Shown: piece by piece, positions 17,344 to 27,091 of the stretch
Layout of the letters: the number at the start of each line of letters is the position of its first letter
Position numbering within the stretch: the stretch's first letter is position 1
From: Paenibacillus sp. LHD-38
GTDB taxonomy: Bacteria; Bacillota; Bacilli; Paenibacillales; Paenibacillaceae
Assembly (NCBI RefSeq): GCF_031157315.1
Contig: NZ_JAVIFU010000020.1
Span: 58,266 to 122,265 of the forward strand
Length of the DNA stretch: 64,000 bases
Direction: 5' to 3'
Made by a program: the position numbers and the translations under genes
Notes under the pieces: generated by a model
Databases searched by the model: none
Told to the model about the DNA's origin: nothing
What the model saw: only the letters and a program-made list of their open reading frames with translations

Positions 17344-19092
17344 ATGGTAAAATATAAAGTGTTCCAAAGACTGTTGCTTATGCTGGCTTTTTTGTTTGTC
17401 CCGGCCACAATCTTATTTGCCTTTGCAAACCAAACAAGTAAGGACGTAGTGACGAAAACGCTTGAAAACTCTGCCGCGAAGCAGATGGAATTTACGATGC
17501 AACAGATGGAGCAATCGCTTCGGCAGCTTGAGAAGCAGACACTCCTGCTAGCGAATGATACTACGATTAAATCTTATGCGAGCTCCTGGGAATTTCCCGA
17601 ATACTTGAACCACTTACTGATGCGCAAGACGATTGAAGAAAAGCTTGAGCTGCAAAGCCAAGCTGAACCGCTCATCCATGAACTGACCGTCTATTGGCCT
17701 GTCATTCAAGAGGCGATATCGACCTCTAAAACGGTCAAATATAATCAGAACGAGTTGGTGAACAAACCGAAGAATCAATGGTATGCACAGAAAACCCACG
17801 GCCTTCTTACTTTTCATCTATTAATGACGAACCCGTCGATTATCGCCGCCGATTCCAGCCACATCACCTCGGTAGTCGAGACAACTATTTCCAGTAAGTA
17901 TTTGCGCTCCGTGCTTAAAGGGCTCGATAAGACCGGCAACGGCAATTCGTTTTTTTATTTCTCCGAGGATGATCTGATCGGTAATGCGGATGTTGATCCG
18001 GCCTTATTTGAGCTTTTTCTGAATGAGGAGGAAAACGTGCTTGACGGAAACATTTCGGGTCATCCAAAGCTGACCGTGTTTGAGATCGGAGGCGTCGAAT
18101 ATTTGGTGCAATCGATGAAAAGCCCTTCCCTTGGAGGCACGTTATTCAGTTATATTAAGCTCGGCGAATTTCTTAATCCGCTGCAGAAAGTAAATTTGCT
18201 CGTAAATGGCAGTCTGTTCTTCCTTCTAATATCGGGAATTACGATTTCCTTGATGTTCTACAGGCAATTTCGCATGCCCTTCGGCTATTTGATGCGTAAA
18301 ATTGAAAATTTGGGGAGAGGCGATTACGGCAGCAGGGCCACGCTGAAGACAAAAACCGAATTCGATTATTTGTTCGACCGGTTCAACGAGATGGCTTCAC
18401 GGATTCAGTCGTTGATCGAAAACGTATACGAGGAGAAAGTCCGAACGAGAGAAGCTGAATATAAGCATTTACAGTCACAGATCAATCCCCATTTTTTATA
18501 TAACTGCTTGTTCTACATTGTCAGCATGGCGAATAAATCGCCTGGCGCCGTCATTTCCATGGCCAAAAATTTATCCGATTTCTACCGCTACATCACCCTC
18601 AAAGCAGGAGAAACCACGACATTGGCGGATGAGATCCGGTTGATCGAAAGCTATCTGGAGGTGCAGTCTCTGCGGAATACGCGATTAACCTTCTCGATCG
18701 AAATTCCGACCGCTATGCTGGGACTGCCCGTTCCAAGTCTGCTTCTGCAGCCGATCGTGGAAAACGCGGTTGTGCACGGCATCGAGCAGAAACGAAATGC
18801 AGGAAAGATTCATATCCACGGAGCGATCAACGGCAGCCAATACATCATCAACATCGATGATGATGGAGAGGGGCTGTGTGAAGAGGATTTAAAATCGCTC
18901 CATGACCGCGTGCAGGCCAACTATCAGAATACCGATGAGATGGGCTGCGGACTTCGAAACGTCCATCACCGGCTGATGAATCGATACGGCAAGCCATCCG
19001 GGCTGTCTTTTTCCATTAACGAATGGGGCGGCTTCCGCGTTGTACTTCAAATTCTGAACAAGGAGAATTTCAATGAACGTATTACTGGTTGA
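17344..19092 (+). CDS. YesM-type sensor histidine kinase
   Basis: 582 residues from ATG 17344, which has AGGTGG eight bases upstream; GTG codons at 17332 and 17335 are less likely. The first membrane helix is at about 8-25, an extracellular sensor of some 250 residues follows, and the second helix is at about 282-302. A HAMP linker precedes the His_kinase motif QINPHFLYN with phospho-His at about residue 383. The HATPase domain has PIVENAVVHG (N box) and DDDGEG (G box). It overlaps the regulator gene by 20 bases. Such pairs sense an extracellular sugar or binding protein and control the neighbouring importer, which fits the divergent permease operon. Confidence 0.92.
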   Translation: MVKYKVFQRLLLMLAFLFVPATILFAFANQTSKDVVTKTLENSAAKQMEFTMQQMEQSLRQLEKQTLLLANDTTIKSYASSWEFPEYLNHLLMRKTIEEKLELQSQAEPLIHELTVYWPVIQEAISTSKTVKYNQNELVNKPKNQWYAQKTHGLLTFHLLMTNPSIIAADSSHITSVVETTISSKYLRSVLKGLDKTGNGNSFFYFSEDDLIGNADVDPALFELFLNEEENVLDGNISGHPKLTVFEIGGVEYLVQSMKSPSLGGTLFSYIKLGEFLNPLQKVNLLVNGSLFFLLISGITISLMFYRQFRMPFGYLMRKIENLGRGDYGSRATLKTKTEFDYLFDRFNEMASRIQSLIENVYEEKVRTREAEYKHLQSQINPHFLYNCLFYIVSMANKSPGAVISMAKNLSDFYRYITLKAGETTTLADEIRLIESYLEVQSLRNTRLTFSIEIPTAMLGLPVPSLLLQPIVENAVVHGIEQKRNAGKIHIHGAINGSQYIINIDDDGEGLCEEDLKSLHDRVQANYQNTDEMGCGLRNVHHRLMNRYGKPSGLSFSINEWGGFRVVLQILNKENFNERITG

Positions 19093-20683
19093 TGACGAGG
19101 ACTACGTCCTCGATTATTTGGAGACCGAGATCCAGTGGAAGACCCTCGGCATATCAAACGTATACCGTGCCGGCTCGGCCAAGGAAGCGCTTGACGTCGT
19201 CAAAAAAGTCCCTGTCGCAATAGTCATAACGGATATCCGCATGCCCGAACGGAGCGGACTGGAGCTGCTCGCGTCGCTTCAGCGGCATCATCGGGACACG
19301 AAAGTGATCTTGTTATCCGGTCACTCCGACTTTTCGTACGCGGTGAAGGCGCTTCAGTTGGGTGCTTCCGACTATTTGTTGAAGCCCGTTACGGAAGACG
19401 AGGTGCTCCTCAGCTTGAAGAAGGTGTTCGCAAAAATCGAGGAGGAAAAGCGGCAGATACGGAGTCTGAAAGCGGCAAGCGACGTCTTGAATCTCGGGAT
19501 TGGCCGAATGCGGGAGCATTTGTTGTTCGATCTTCTGCTCGGTAAGAAATATAACGCCGAGGAATTAAGGCGCCACCTTCAAGCCCTTCACCTGCAGTTC
19601 GAGCCGGAAACGGATTGCGTGCTTGCCTTGATTCGGATCGAGACGGGTACGGAAGATATGACGCGAGAGGATTATGAATTACTCAACTTTGCGTTGCTTA
19701 ATGTGGCGGAAGAGATTTTTTTCGGGCGAATCGGGGACAGGCCTTCCATTTGGTCCTGCAAAGATGACAATCAATTCATCGTTGTATTACTGCCTTATGA
19801 TGTTGTAGTCGACCACAGGGAGCTTAACGTCCAAATCAATAAACTGAAGCAAGCGGTTCAAATCTATATGAAACGAACGGTCTCCATCTTGTTGTCAGAA
19901 CCATTCGTGTTTCAGTACGAGCTTCACCGCCAATATTTGAAGGCTATCAACGTTTTCTGGCGGTCGGTGGGAACGCGCTATGGTGTGATGCTTGACATGA
20001 ATGACTTGAGGAACCCTGAGCCGGGAGACTCAATAAAACCTCTAACAAGGCTTTACCAATCGCCGACCATGCTGCAGTTGATGGATTCCGACCGCTGGGA
20101 GGAAGTTAACGGCAAGCTCGATTACATCTTGGAAGAGCTAGATATGCCGGATTTCCGAACGCAGCATCATCTGATGGAAGCGGTTTATTATTTGCTTAGC
20201 TGCTTCTCCTATATTGCGCACAAGCAGGGGGATTCATTTGCCGAAATGATCAATTCCCCTTCTTTGAAGCGCAAATCGTATTACTTTCAACGCACCGAGC
20301 AAATCAAGGAATGGGCTCTTCCGCTAATCGTACAGTTTAAGCGTTCGCTGCAGGAGATATCGCCGAACCGCAACCACATTATCCGGGAAATTCACGACTT
20401 TATCGAAGAGCACCTGCAGATGGATGTGTCTATGACACGCCTCGGGGAGCACGTCTACCTTCATCCGGTTTACCTCTCCCGCCTATATAAAAAAGAAACC
20501 GGTGAGAGCTTGTCTGCTTATATCTCCAGGATCCGAATGGAAAAAGCGGCGCGTCTACTCGAGACGACCAATATGAAGGTTGCTGACGTGGCTAAGGAGG
20601 TCGGGTACCAGAAAACACAGTATTTTATTTATATTTTTAAGGAATTTTACGGCTGCACGCCGAAAAACTTCCGCAATCGATAG
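19073..20683 (+). CDS. YesN-type response regulator with AraC DNA-binding domain
   Basis: 536 residues. The receiver domain covers residues 1-120, with acidic residues at 7-9, phospho-acceptor Asp54 in VITDIRMPE and conserved Lys in DYLLKPV. A middle region of about 280 residues follows, and the C-terminal 100 residues form two AraC helix-turn-helices (HPVYLSRLYKKETGE, VADVAKEVGYQ). The start lies inside the kinase gene. It is the best candidate to bind the shared box found at the four promoters of this locus. It is transcribed toward the binding protein gene, which reads the opposite way across a shared terminator. Confidence 0.92.
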   Translation: MNVLLVDDEDYVLDYLETEIQWKTLGISNVYRAGSAKEALDVVKKVPVAIVITDIRMPERSGLELLASLQRHHRDTKVILLSGHSDFSYAVKALQLGASDYLLKPVTEDEVLLSLKKVFAKIEEEKRQIRSLKAASDVLNLGIGRMREHLLFDLLLGKKYNAEELRRHLQALHLQFEPETDCVLALIRIETGTEDMTREDYELLNFALLNVAEEIFFGRIGDRPSIWSCKDDNQFIVVLLPYDVVVDHRELNVQINKLKQAVQIYMKRTVSILLSEPFVFQYELHRQYLKAINVFWRSVGTRYGVMLDMNDLRNPEPGDSIKPLTRLYQSPTMLQLMDSDRWEEVNGKLDYILEELDMPDFRTQHHLMEAVYYLLSCFSYIAHKQGDSFAEMINSPSLKRKSYYFQRTEQIKEWALPLIVQFKRSLQEISPNRNHIIREIHDFIEEHLQMDVSMTRLGEHVYLHPVYLSRLYKKETGESLSAYISRIRMEKAARLLETTNMKVADVAKEVGYQKTQYFIYIFKEFYGCTPKNFRNR

Positions 20684-20686
20684 AAA

Positions 20687-20730
20687 GGCAGCCGAGAATG
20701 CATTTCTGCACGCTCGGCTGCCTTGCTTTC
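20687..20730. terminator. Bidirectional terminator between convergent genes
   Basis: GGCAGCCGAG pairs with CTCGGCTGCC around a 16-base loop, with T-rich flanks on both strands. It serves the regulator gene and the binding protein gene. Confidence 0.8.
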
Positions 20731-20736
20731 CTTCCG

Positions 20737-22431
20737 TTACGGGTTTACGCTCTTATACCACTTGTTTACTTCCTGATCGATTTTATCGCCGCCCTTACTC
20801 TTCCAATCGGTCACGAAGGTATCGAATTTATCCAGCGGTTCATTACCATAGATGATTTTAACGAACGTCTCCATTTCCATTGTTTTGAGATTGTCGCCAT
20901 TACTCCGCATCGTTTCCGTCGGAGCGCCGAGGAATTCCGTCGGTGCGTTGATATCGCTCATCTGGTAATTCAAGGCCCCTGCGCGAATCTGCTCCGGATC
21001 TAGGATCGTTATTCCTTTATGTGACCTGTTCTTCACTTCGTTGCCATTGAAGATGTAATCATAGGTGGCAGATTCCTGGAATGGAATCTTTGGCGTGTTC
21101 CAGAATAGGTTGTACTTGTCCGGCGAAGGAGCTTTTTCAAGCGGTGTCGGGAATTTCGTCGAGTCATAGACCGGTTGGCCGTCCACGAGCGCATAGTCGT
21201 AGCCTTCGAAGAAACCGTTCTTGAAGTCTCCCGTTTCAAATTCAAAGTCGTAAATTTTATCGAAATAAGCAAAGAACGCATCCATATGTTTGAAATCTTT
21301 GTTAAACATCATGACTTTGCCTTCATTCACAAGCCCTGTGAAACGTGCTGACTTGCCATCCGGCCCCGCAGGAAGTTTATACGCTCTAAGTTTAGCATTC
21401 GGATTTGTGGCCTTGGTATCTCCCAACGGCCAGCCATATGCCCAATACGGCGCAGCGATCATGCCGGATTTGCCCTGAATAAAGCTCTCGGTCGCTTTCA
21501 CTTCATCAAGTACAGCCAGTTCCGGATCCAAATAGCCTTTCGAATACCACTCATGCAACTTTCCCAAGCCTGTCTTAATCTCAGGTTGTACGGAGCCATA
21601 TTTTAACGTGCCATCTTCATCCTTCTGCCAAGTCCCAGGAATATATTTGCCGGTAAAGGCACCGAACACGAAGCTGGCGTCGGACATCCAGTTCGAGAAA
21701 TTGTTACGGCCTGCAAAGCTGAAACCAAACGTATCTTTTTTGCCGTTGCCGTCTGGATCTTGATTTGTAAAGGCATCCATGACAGTTTCAAACTCTTCAA
21801 TTGTCGTCGGCTCTTTTAAATTCAGCTTCTCGAGCCAATCCTGGCGCACCCATAGAAGAGGGTTCGTACCGTCTCCGGCCGCGAAAATCGGAAGTCCGAG
21901 CAATTGATCGCCATTTCTCACTTGATTCATGGCATCGGAATTATCCGCATAAATTTTCTTTATTCGCTCGCTCGCATATTTTTCGAAATCCGCCCCGATG
22001 TCCTTTACCTTTCCGGATTGGATCAGGTCAGCGATCAGATTAATGTCCTGGACGATAAATACGTCAGGCAGCTGATCTGCCGTCGTTAACGAAAGCCGGA
22101 GCTTCGTATGGTAAGCGCCGTTGTCGGCAGTGTTCCAAAGGTCTTTGAACTCAATACCGAGCTTTTCCTTCGCCCATTTGTTGTGCACGTTATTATTGAT
22201 GTCTTCTCCGTTAATGAACTTGTAGTCGGTTCCTACCGGGCGAGCAGTTGTGATCGTAACCGGCGGTTCGAATTTGCCGTCGTCATTCTGTGCGGTTTGC
22301 TCCTTTTGTGCGGTATTGTCCGGCGTGTTCGTTGTCTCATCGGTTTTTGCGTTACCACTCCCATTTGAACATCCGACAGCGGTTGTCAGGACGAGCGCAA
22401 GCATCAGCGAAACCCATTTCTTTTTTTTCAT
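20737..22431 (-). CDS. Extracellular oligosaccharide-binding lipoprotein (LplA type)
   Basis: 564 residues. The signal sequence ends in a lipobox TAVGC with Cys21 as lipid site, followed by a Ser/Thr/Asn/Gln-rich tether. The body is a long family 1 solute-binding protein of the LplA/YtcQ kind, with NGKKDTFGFSFAGRN (a DPDGNGKKDT metal loop) and a region rich in Trp and Tyr. It delivers sugar to the permeases at 15331-17186, although its gene is separated from them by the two-component genes and reads toward them. It has its own copy of the regulatory promoter upstream. Confidence 0.9.
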   Translation of the reverse strand: MKKKKWVSLMLALVLTTAVGCSNGSGNAKTDETTNTPDNTAQKEQTAQNDDGKFEPPVTITTARPVGTDYKFINGEDINNNVHNKWAKEKLGIEFKDLWNTADNGAYHTKLRLSLTTADQLPDVFIVQDINLIADLIQSGKVKDIGADFEKYASERIKKIYADNSDAMNQVRNGDQLLGLPIFAAGDGTNPLLWVRQDWLEKLNLKEPTTIEEFETVMDAFTNQDPDGNGKKDTFGFSFAGRNNFSNWMSDASFVFGAFTGKYIPGTWQKDEDGTLKYGSVQPEIKTGLGKLHEWYSKGYLDPELAVLDEVKATESFIQGKSGMIAAPYWAYGWPLGDTKATNPNAKLRAYKLPAGPDGKSARFTGLVNEGKVMMFNKDFKHMDAFFAYFDKIYDFEFETGDFKNGFFEGYDYALVDGQPVYDSTKFPTPLEKAPSPDKYNLFWNTPKIPFQESATYDYIFNGNEVKNRSHKGITILDPEQIRAGALNYQMSDINAPTEFLGAPTETMRSNGDNLKTMEMETFVKIIYGNEPLDKFDTFVTDWKSKGGDKIDQEVNKWYKSVNP

Positions 22432-22467
22432 TTTTTTTCCCCTCTCTTCAACTTATGCTACGGCTTT

Positions 22468-22533
22468 ATCTTAACAAACGGCACGAATAGCGTACATGCC
22501 CCGATTTTAACAATCATAACCACGAAATTAGCG
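22468..22533 (-). promoter_or_regulatory. Response-regulator-type promoter, copy 3
   Basis: A -10-like GTTAAGAT (minus strand, ending 22475) and the box CCGATTTTAACAATCATAACC (22501-22521, plus strand), again with 36 bases between the two TAAC edges. It lies upstream of the binding protein gene. Confidence 0.6.
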
Positions 22534-22570
22534 ACTTTTACTAAGCTTTAATCGACCATATGTAAGTATA

Positions 22571-22687
22571 TCATGTTAGTAAAAAGGCATTTAGTATGAT
22601 CCGGAACCTTCCTCCGCCTAACTCCCGCATTTCCGTATGTTCGCCGCAACGAAACAAATCGGGCTTCATGTTCAACAAGTCCTCCAT
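22571..22687 (-). pseudogene. N-terminal remnant of a second agarase-like gene
   Basis: A frame of 38 codons starts at ATG 22687 after AGGAGGG. Its DLFRCGEHTEMRELGGG aligns with the start of the gene at 13326-15317 (MLFHSSDSTRIELLEANG), and it follows a permease copy as that gene does. It ends after a few more codons, so only the start survives. Confidence 0.5.
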
Positions 22688-22700
22688 AATCCACTCCCTC

Positions 22701-23098
22701 CTATTCTTTTACGGCGCCAAGCACGATTCCCTTGACGAAATACTTTTGCAGGAACGTGGCGAGCGGATAGTTTTTTGTATCCATCATATAGATCAGCCCG
22801 TCGAAACAGGAATTCCAGTGCCCGACCAGCGTGAACAGCGTAATGGTGGCGAGGGCGGGCATGGAAACCGGAAGATGGACATTGAACAGGATGCGGAACA
22901 GCCCCGCGCCGTCGATCAGCGCCGCCTCCTCAAGCTCCGCCGGTATCGTCCGGAAGAAGTTCATGAGCAGAATCATGTTGTAGACGCTCAGTGCGCCCGG
23001 CAGCACAAGCGCCCAGATCGTATCGATGAGATGCAGCTCGGTTATGAGAATATAGCCGGGCACCAAGCCGCCGGAGAACAGCATCGTAAAGACGAATA
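22701..23098 (-). pseudogene. Decayed LplC-type permease with internal deletion
   Basis: This matches the permease at 15331-16208 closely from FSGGLVPGYILI to the end FVKGIVLGAVKE. It lacks the first third, and also some 46 residues between two FLQ motifs: ATFLQ joins directly to KYFVKG, as expected from recombination between two short CCTGCA repeats. At 23098 it joins a DUF4832 gene fragment. Confidence 0.8.
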
Positions 23099-23245
23099 AA
23101 ATCGACGGTTAACGGGTCATCGAACTGCTCAGCGAATGAATGGACGAAATGTTCAAACTTTTGTCTGAAGACGGGATCCGTTAAATAAGGCGTCTTGAAA
23201 TTGGCATTCGACTGCGGTGCATACCCCGCCGCACCTTCAGAATAT
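23098..23245 (-). pseudogene. Fragment of a DUF4832 protein gene
   Basis: Encodes GYAPQSNANFKTPYLTDPVF and QFDDPLTVDFI, matching the decayed gene at 33451-34620 (YVPQSNAGFKTPYLTDP). About fifty codons survive between the beta-helix gene terminator and the permease remnant. A continuous frame across 22930-23319 is an accident of this join. Confidence 0.7.
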
Positions 23246-23250
23246 TTGAA

Positions 23251-23288
23251 AGGGAGAAGTGACAGGGACCGCCCCATCACTTCTCCCT
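23251..23288 (-). terminator. Terminator after the SLH beta-helix gene
   Basis: GGGAGAAGTGA and TCACTTCTCCC form an 11-base stem around a GC-rich loop, with TTTCAAAT after it on the minus strand, ten bases past the stop at 23298. Confidence 0.8.
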
Positions 23289-23297
23289 CAAATAACG

Positions 23298-26200
23298 CTA
23301 TTTGTTCATCAAGTTCCATATCGCTTGCGCAGCTTCCGCCCGCGTCAGAGTCCCAGACGGCGCGAAGCGCCCCTGTCCTCTGCCCTGCAGCAAGCCCGCT
23401 TCAAGCGCGCCGTTCACCGCATTTCTCGCCCATGGCGAGACGGTTGCTTTATCGGCATAGGCTTGCAGCGAATCGGATTCCGGAAGCGTTAAGCCGACTT
23501 TATAAATGTAGGCTCTTGCGAGAACAACCGCCATTTGCTCGCGCGTTATATCTTCCTCGGGCATAAATTCGTTTGAGGATTTGCCTTGAACCAGGCCGGC
23601 CTCGTAAGCGGCCGAGACGGAATCCGCGTACCAGGCTTCCGCGTCGACATCAACGAACGGGCTTGCGGAACCGTCGCTCTCGAGCTTTAGTGCTCTTGCC
23701 GCCAAGCTCGCGAATTCGGCTCGCGTCACTGGGTCGCCGGGATTAAACATCCCCTCCGTCACGCCGTTCACGAGATGTTTGGCTGCCAAGATCTGAAGCG
23801 TGCGGAACGCCCAATGCTCGGAGGCTACGTCTACGAACGCTCGATTGAGCTCAAATGCCGCATAGGAGCTGAAATGATCCAATTCCGCGAGAAGCCCTCC
23901 ATTCGTACGGTCAATCTCCCCGCCGACGTACTCCCACGCCTTTGTTACTTCATTATGATAATAGAGTCCGAGCAGCTCTTCGTCCGTACCGGCTTCGTCA
24001 TATTCGAATACGGCTTCTACCGGCTCACTGAAGGCCGTTAGCACATGCTCCTTGCCGTCCGCGGTTTTCAAGTATAGACGGAAATCGTATAGACCGCTCC
24101 TTGGCCGCATATCCTCGTCTACCTCCAGCGCTTCTTCCTGCTGTTCGACGCGGATATGGATTCTGGTCTCCGGAAGATCAAGATCTCCCGTAAGCTTCGC
24201 AGTCTCCTTTAACACCTTAGCCGGAATCGTCAAGGCGACGTCGGTTGCCTTGACAGTCAGCTCTTCTCCATTCAGAATGTCCGCAATATTCCGCGGCAGC
24301 GACAGCTCGATTTTGCCTGGCTTCAAGGCTATCGTGACCTCTCCGTCCGCTCCTCGTTGCAGTTCCGCTGCGTTAACAAGCTGGATGGTCGGATTAGGTT
24401 TCGGCTCGACGGTCACCGGACCCGGCACAGGCGGCTGCTCCGTAGTGGCCGCCGCGATTTTGACGTCCAGTTCGACCATCTTGCCGCCATCCACGGAAGT
24501 CAATGTCAGCTTCGCGGCTCCAGCCGCCTTGGCCTTGACGGTCACCTTGCCGCCCTCTACCGTTACGTCGGCGATCGCCGGATCAGCAATTTCCGCGATC
24601 ACGGACCGGTTAGCGATATTGAACGGGAGCACCACCGCATCGATCGTCTTCTGTTCGCCGATGCTGAGGTCAAGCTTCTGCTCGTCGACGTGGATGCCTA
24701 CTGCATATTCGCTCAAGCTGAAGTCGTCGCAATAGACCGGAGCGTTGCCGTTCCAGCGGTAGCAGAACACGGCCGCGCTTGTGCTTTCCGGACCGGTCGT
24801 GAATTTGAACGTCGCTTCCGAGTAGTCCAGGCTGCCGATATTTCGGACGACCTGGCCCGCTCCGTAGTCCTTGACGCCGATATCCATCTTGTCGAGTGAA
24901 TCTGTCACTTTGCCATAGGCCGTAAGCACGTAAGTCGTATTCGGACGCAAATTCGATAACTTCTGCTCGAGAGAGCCTTCTAAGATGTCCACTTGACCGG
25001 CCTTCTCCCCGGATCTGGCATGCTCGGTCGTCTCCGCGCTTCCCGTCTTCCAGGAGCCCCACGGCGCTAGTTGCTCGTTCTCGAAGCCGGGATTCGCTAT
25101 GTGTTTGTTCTCGTATTGGAACACCGGTACGACCTTCACTCGAATCATTTCCCGGAAGTCTCCATCGTTCGATACGATCGTGAGCGACGCTTCTCCTTCT
25201 TCCATAGCTGTAATCCGAACGCTGCCGAAATCACCGGTTACGTTTGCAGCCATCTCATTGTCATTCGTCAGCGTAAACGTCTTATCCGTGGCATTAGCCG
25301 GAAGGACCCGGATCGGAATTTCGGCGCTTTCGCCGATTTGCAGCACGACTCGCGAATGCTCCGCTTCAATGCCCTCGACTTCAACGACCGGAAGCTGAAT
25401 GTCAATACCGATACCGTTATAAGCGCCGCGGTTAGGCAGCTCCGTGCCTGACAACGCATTGCCCCAATAATCCAATCCGCCGTTATTGGGAATCAAACGG
25501 CCCGTGCCAAGAACAGGCGAGTCTTCCGCCAGCATATAGCCGTCTACCGTATCTCGTCCCAGCGCTCCGCTGCCCGGCAGCGCCAATCTCGGATCCTCGA
25601 CGCTCTTATTGGCATCCGCCGGCTCGCCGGCCGAATGAACGCCGAATATCGTGTTATGGTCGAATTCGAAGGAAGCGATATTGGACAAGCCCTGCCACTC
25701 ACCCGCTCCCTCGAGATAAAACAGATTATTGTAGAACGCCGCCGATTTCGTGTAGCCGTCCCAGCTCGAAGCATAGATCGGCTTCGTCGTCGAACCATTC
25801 TCCAAATAAATCGTGTTGTTGTAAATTTGCGTATTCGTGGTTGGTCCGGCCAGCTGGAACACCCGCTCCTTGTCGTTCTGGCTAATGTTGTACCGCACGA
25901 TGCCCCCGTCATTGATAGCTCCCGATGGCTGGCAGATCAGAATGAAGCCGCCGTCGTTGTCATGGCTGTAATTGTACTGCACGATTGTACCGGTCTGACC
26001 GTAGTCGATATCAAAGCCTTGGCCGTCGAGCGTCGTATGGCCGTTGTACGCCTCGTTGAACTGGATAATCGTGTTATCCGCGTTCCACGCCCATATGCCA
26101 GCATTCACCGTGCCCGAGCGCATATTGAAGCCGCCCACTGTGTTGTTTTGCACGATAGCGCCTTCGGTTGCCATCGGGACGATGCCGTCTCCGCCGACGT

Positions 26201-26990
26201 CCTGCACGAAGTTGTTCTGGATCACCACGTTATGGCTCGGGTACCAATTCGGCGGCCCCGTACAGCCGCTGTCCGGTCTGCACCAATAATCCGAATTGAT
26301 GTCGATGCCGGTTCGGTCTACCCGGGGGCCGACCGTATTCTCATCAATAAGGATATCGTTGTAGTTAGACGGCACGTCTCCCGCGATCGTCCGGACTTTG
26401 ATGCCGCTGCTGCCGTTACCGTCCTTCGTGTTGTTGCCGTACACGTCATGCACGTTATTGCCGATGATGTAAATATGATTCAGCGTTCCGGCATCGTCAT
26501 TAACGATGTAGATGCCATTCTTCTTCGTGCGGCTGTTGATGTCTTCCCGGCTGCCGTCGTCGTTCGTAATTTCCAGATTATAGATTTCCCAGTACTGCTG
26601 GTTATATAAATAGACTGCCGCTTCATTACCGTTGCCATTGATGAGCGGAGACAAGTCCGCTTGATCGCCGTACGAGTCGATAACGATGGGCTGATCGGCT
26701 TCGCCGTTGCCTTTGGGGTGAAGCGTTCCACTCCATGACTCGCCGCGTTTGAACAAGATCCGGTCACCGGGCTCGAAGGTTTTACTGTTCACTTTATCCA
26801 GCGTCTTCCAGGCCCCCCCTGTGCCTGTGCCTTCGCTTGCATCGTTTCCGTTTGATGCATCCACATAATAAATGGTGCCTTGGTTCTGTGCTTCCCCATG
26901 CGCTACCTGACTTGTGCCATTGGTTGTGACTATAAGAATGACCAATAAGCACGCAAGTAAAGCCGAGATGCTTCTTTTAATACTCGTCAT
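23298..26990 (-). CDS. Cell-wall anchored beta-helix protein with three SLH domains
   Basis: 1230 residues. Signal peptide about 1-33. Residues 38-540 form a right-handed parallel beta-helix nearly colinear with the protein at 9982-11844 (same CRPDSGCTG and NRGAYNG landmarks). Then come a Big-type Ig domain, a carbohydrate-binding-like sandwich (about 650-775, NPGFENEQLAPW), a Big_2 domain (about 780-865), a region of about 180 residues I do not recognise, and three SLH domains from about residue 1052 (HWAFRTL, AWYADSV, PWARNAV; each with TRAE or TREQ). SLH domains hold it to secondary cell-wall polymer. It probably attacks or binds the same polysaccharide as its soluble paralogue; its promoter carries the shared regulatory box. 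Confidence 0.9.
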   Translation of the reverse strand: MTSIKRSISALLACLLVILIVTTNGTSQVAHGEAQNQGTIYYVDASNGNDASEGTGTGGAWKTLDKVNSKTFEPGDRILFKRGESWSGTLHPKGNGEADQPIVIDSYGDQADLSPLINGNGNEAAVYLYNQQYWEIYNLEITNDDGSREDINSRTKKNGIYIVNDDAGTLNHIYIIGNNVHDVYGNNTKDGNGSSGIKVRTIAGDVPSNYNDILIDENTVGPRVDRTGIDINSDYWCRPDSGCTGPPNWYPSHNVVIQNNFVQDVGGDGIVPMATEGAIVQNNTVGGFNMRSGTVNAGIWAWNADNTIIQFNEAYNGHTTLDGQGFDIDYGQTGTIVQYNYSHDNDGGFILICQPSGAINDGGIVRYNISQNDKERVFQLAGPTTNTQIYNNTIYLENGSTTKPIYASSWDGYTKSAAFYNNLFYLEGAGEWQGLSNIASFEFDHNTIFGVHSAGEPADANKSVEDPRLALPGSGALGRDTVDGYMLAEDSPVLGTGRLIPNNGGLDYWGNALSGTELPNRGAYNGIGIDIQLPVVEVEGIEAEHSRVVLQIGESAEIPIRVLPANATDKTFTLTNDNEMAANVTGDFGSVRITAMEEGEASLTIVSNDGDFREMIRVKVVPVFQYENKHIANPGFENEQLAPWGSWKTGSAETTEHARSGEKAGQVDILEGSLEQKLSNLRPNTTYVLTAYGKVTDSLDKMDIGVKDYGAGQVVRNIGSLDYSEATFKFTTGPESTSAAVFCYRWNGNAPVYCDDFSLSEYAVGIHVDEQKLDLSIGEQKTIDAVVLPFNIANRSVIAEIADPAIADVTVEGGKVTVKAKAAGAAKLTLTSVDGGKMVELDVKIAAATTEQPPVPGPVTVEPKPNPTIQLVNAAELQRGADGEVTIALKPGKIELSLPRNIADILNGEELTVKATDVALTIPAKVLKETAKLTGDLDLPETRIHIRVEQQEEALEVDEDMRPRSGLYDFRLYLKTADGKEHVLTAFSEPVEAVFEYDEAGTDEELLGLYYHNEVTKAWEYVGGEIDRTNGGLLAELDHFSSYAAFELNRAFVDVASEHWAFRTLQILAAKHLVNGVTEGMFNPGDPVTRAEFASLAARALKLESDGSASPFVDVDAEAWYADSVSAAYEAGLVQGKSSNEFMPEEDITREQMAVVLARAYIYKVGLTLPESDSLQAYADKATVSPWARNAVNGALEAGLLQGRGQGRFAPSGTLTRAEAAQAIWNLMNK

Positions 26991-27091
26991 GTCTTCACGC
27001 TCCCTTGTTTATTTATTGAAAGCTGCGTATGACGGCAGCAGTTCAACCGCGGCTTTGCTTACCAACTTGTCTATATTGACTTTTGCACTAA

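Noticed and set aside
22930..23319. Minus-strand frame of 129 codons spanning a terminator
   Set aside because: It begins in antisense-like sequence of the beta-helix gene end, crosses a terminator and fuses a DUF4832 scrap to out-of-frame permease sequence.
25635..26609. Plus-strand frame of 324 codons
   Set aside because: Antisense shadow of the SLH beta-helix gene; repetitive composition follows the opposite strand's codons.
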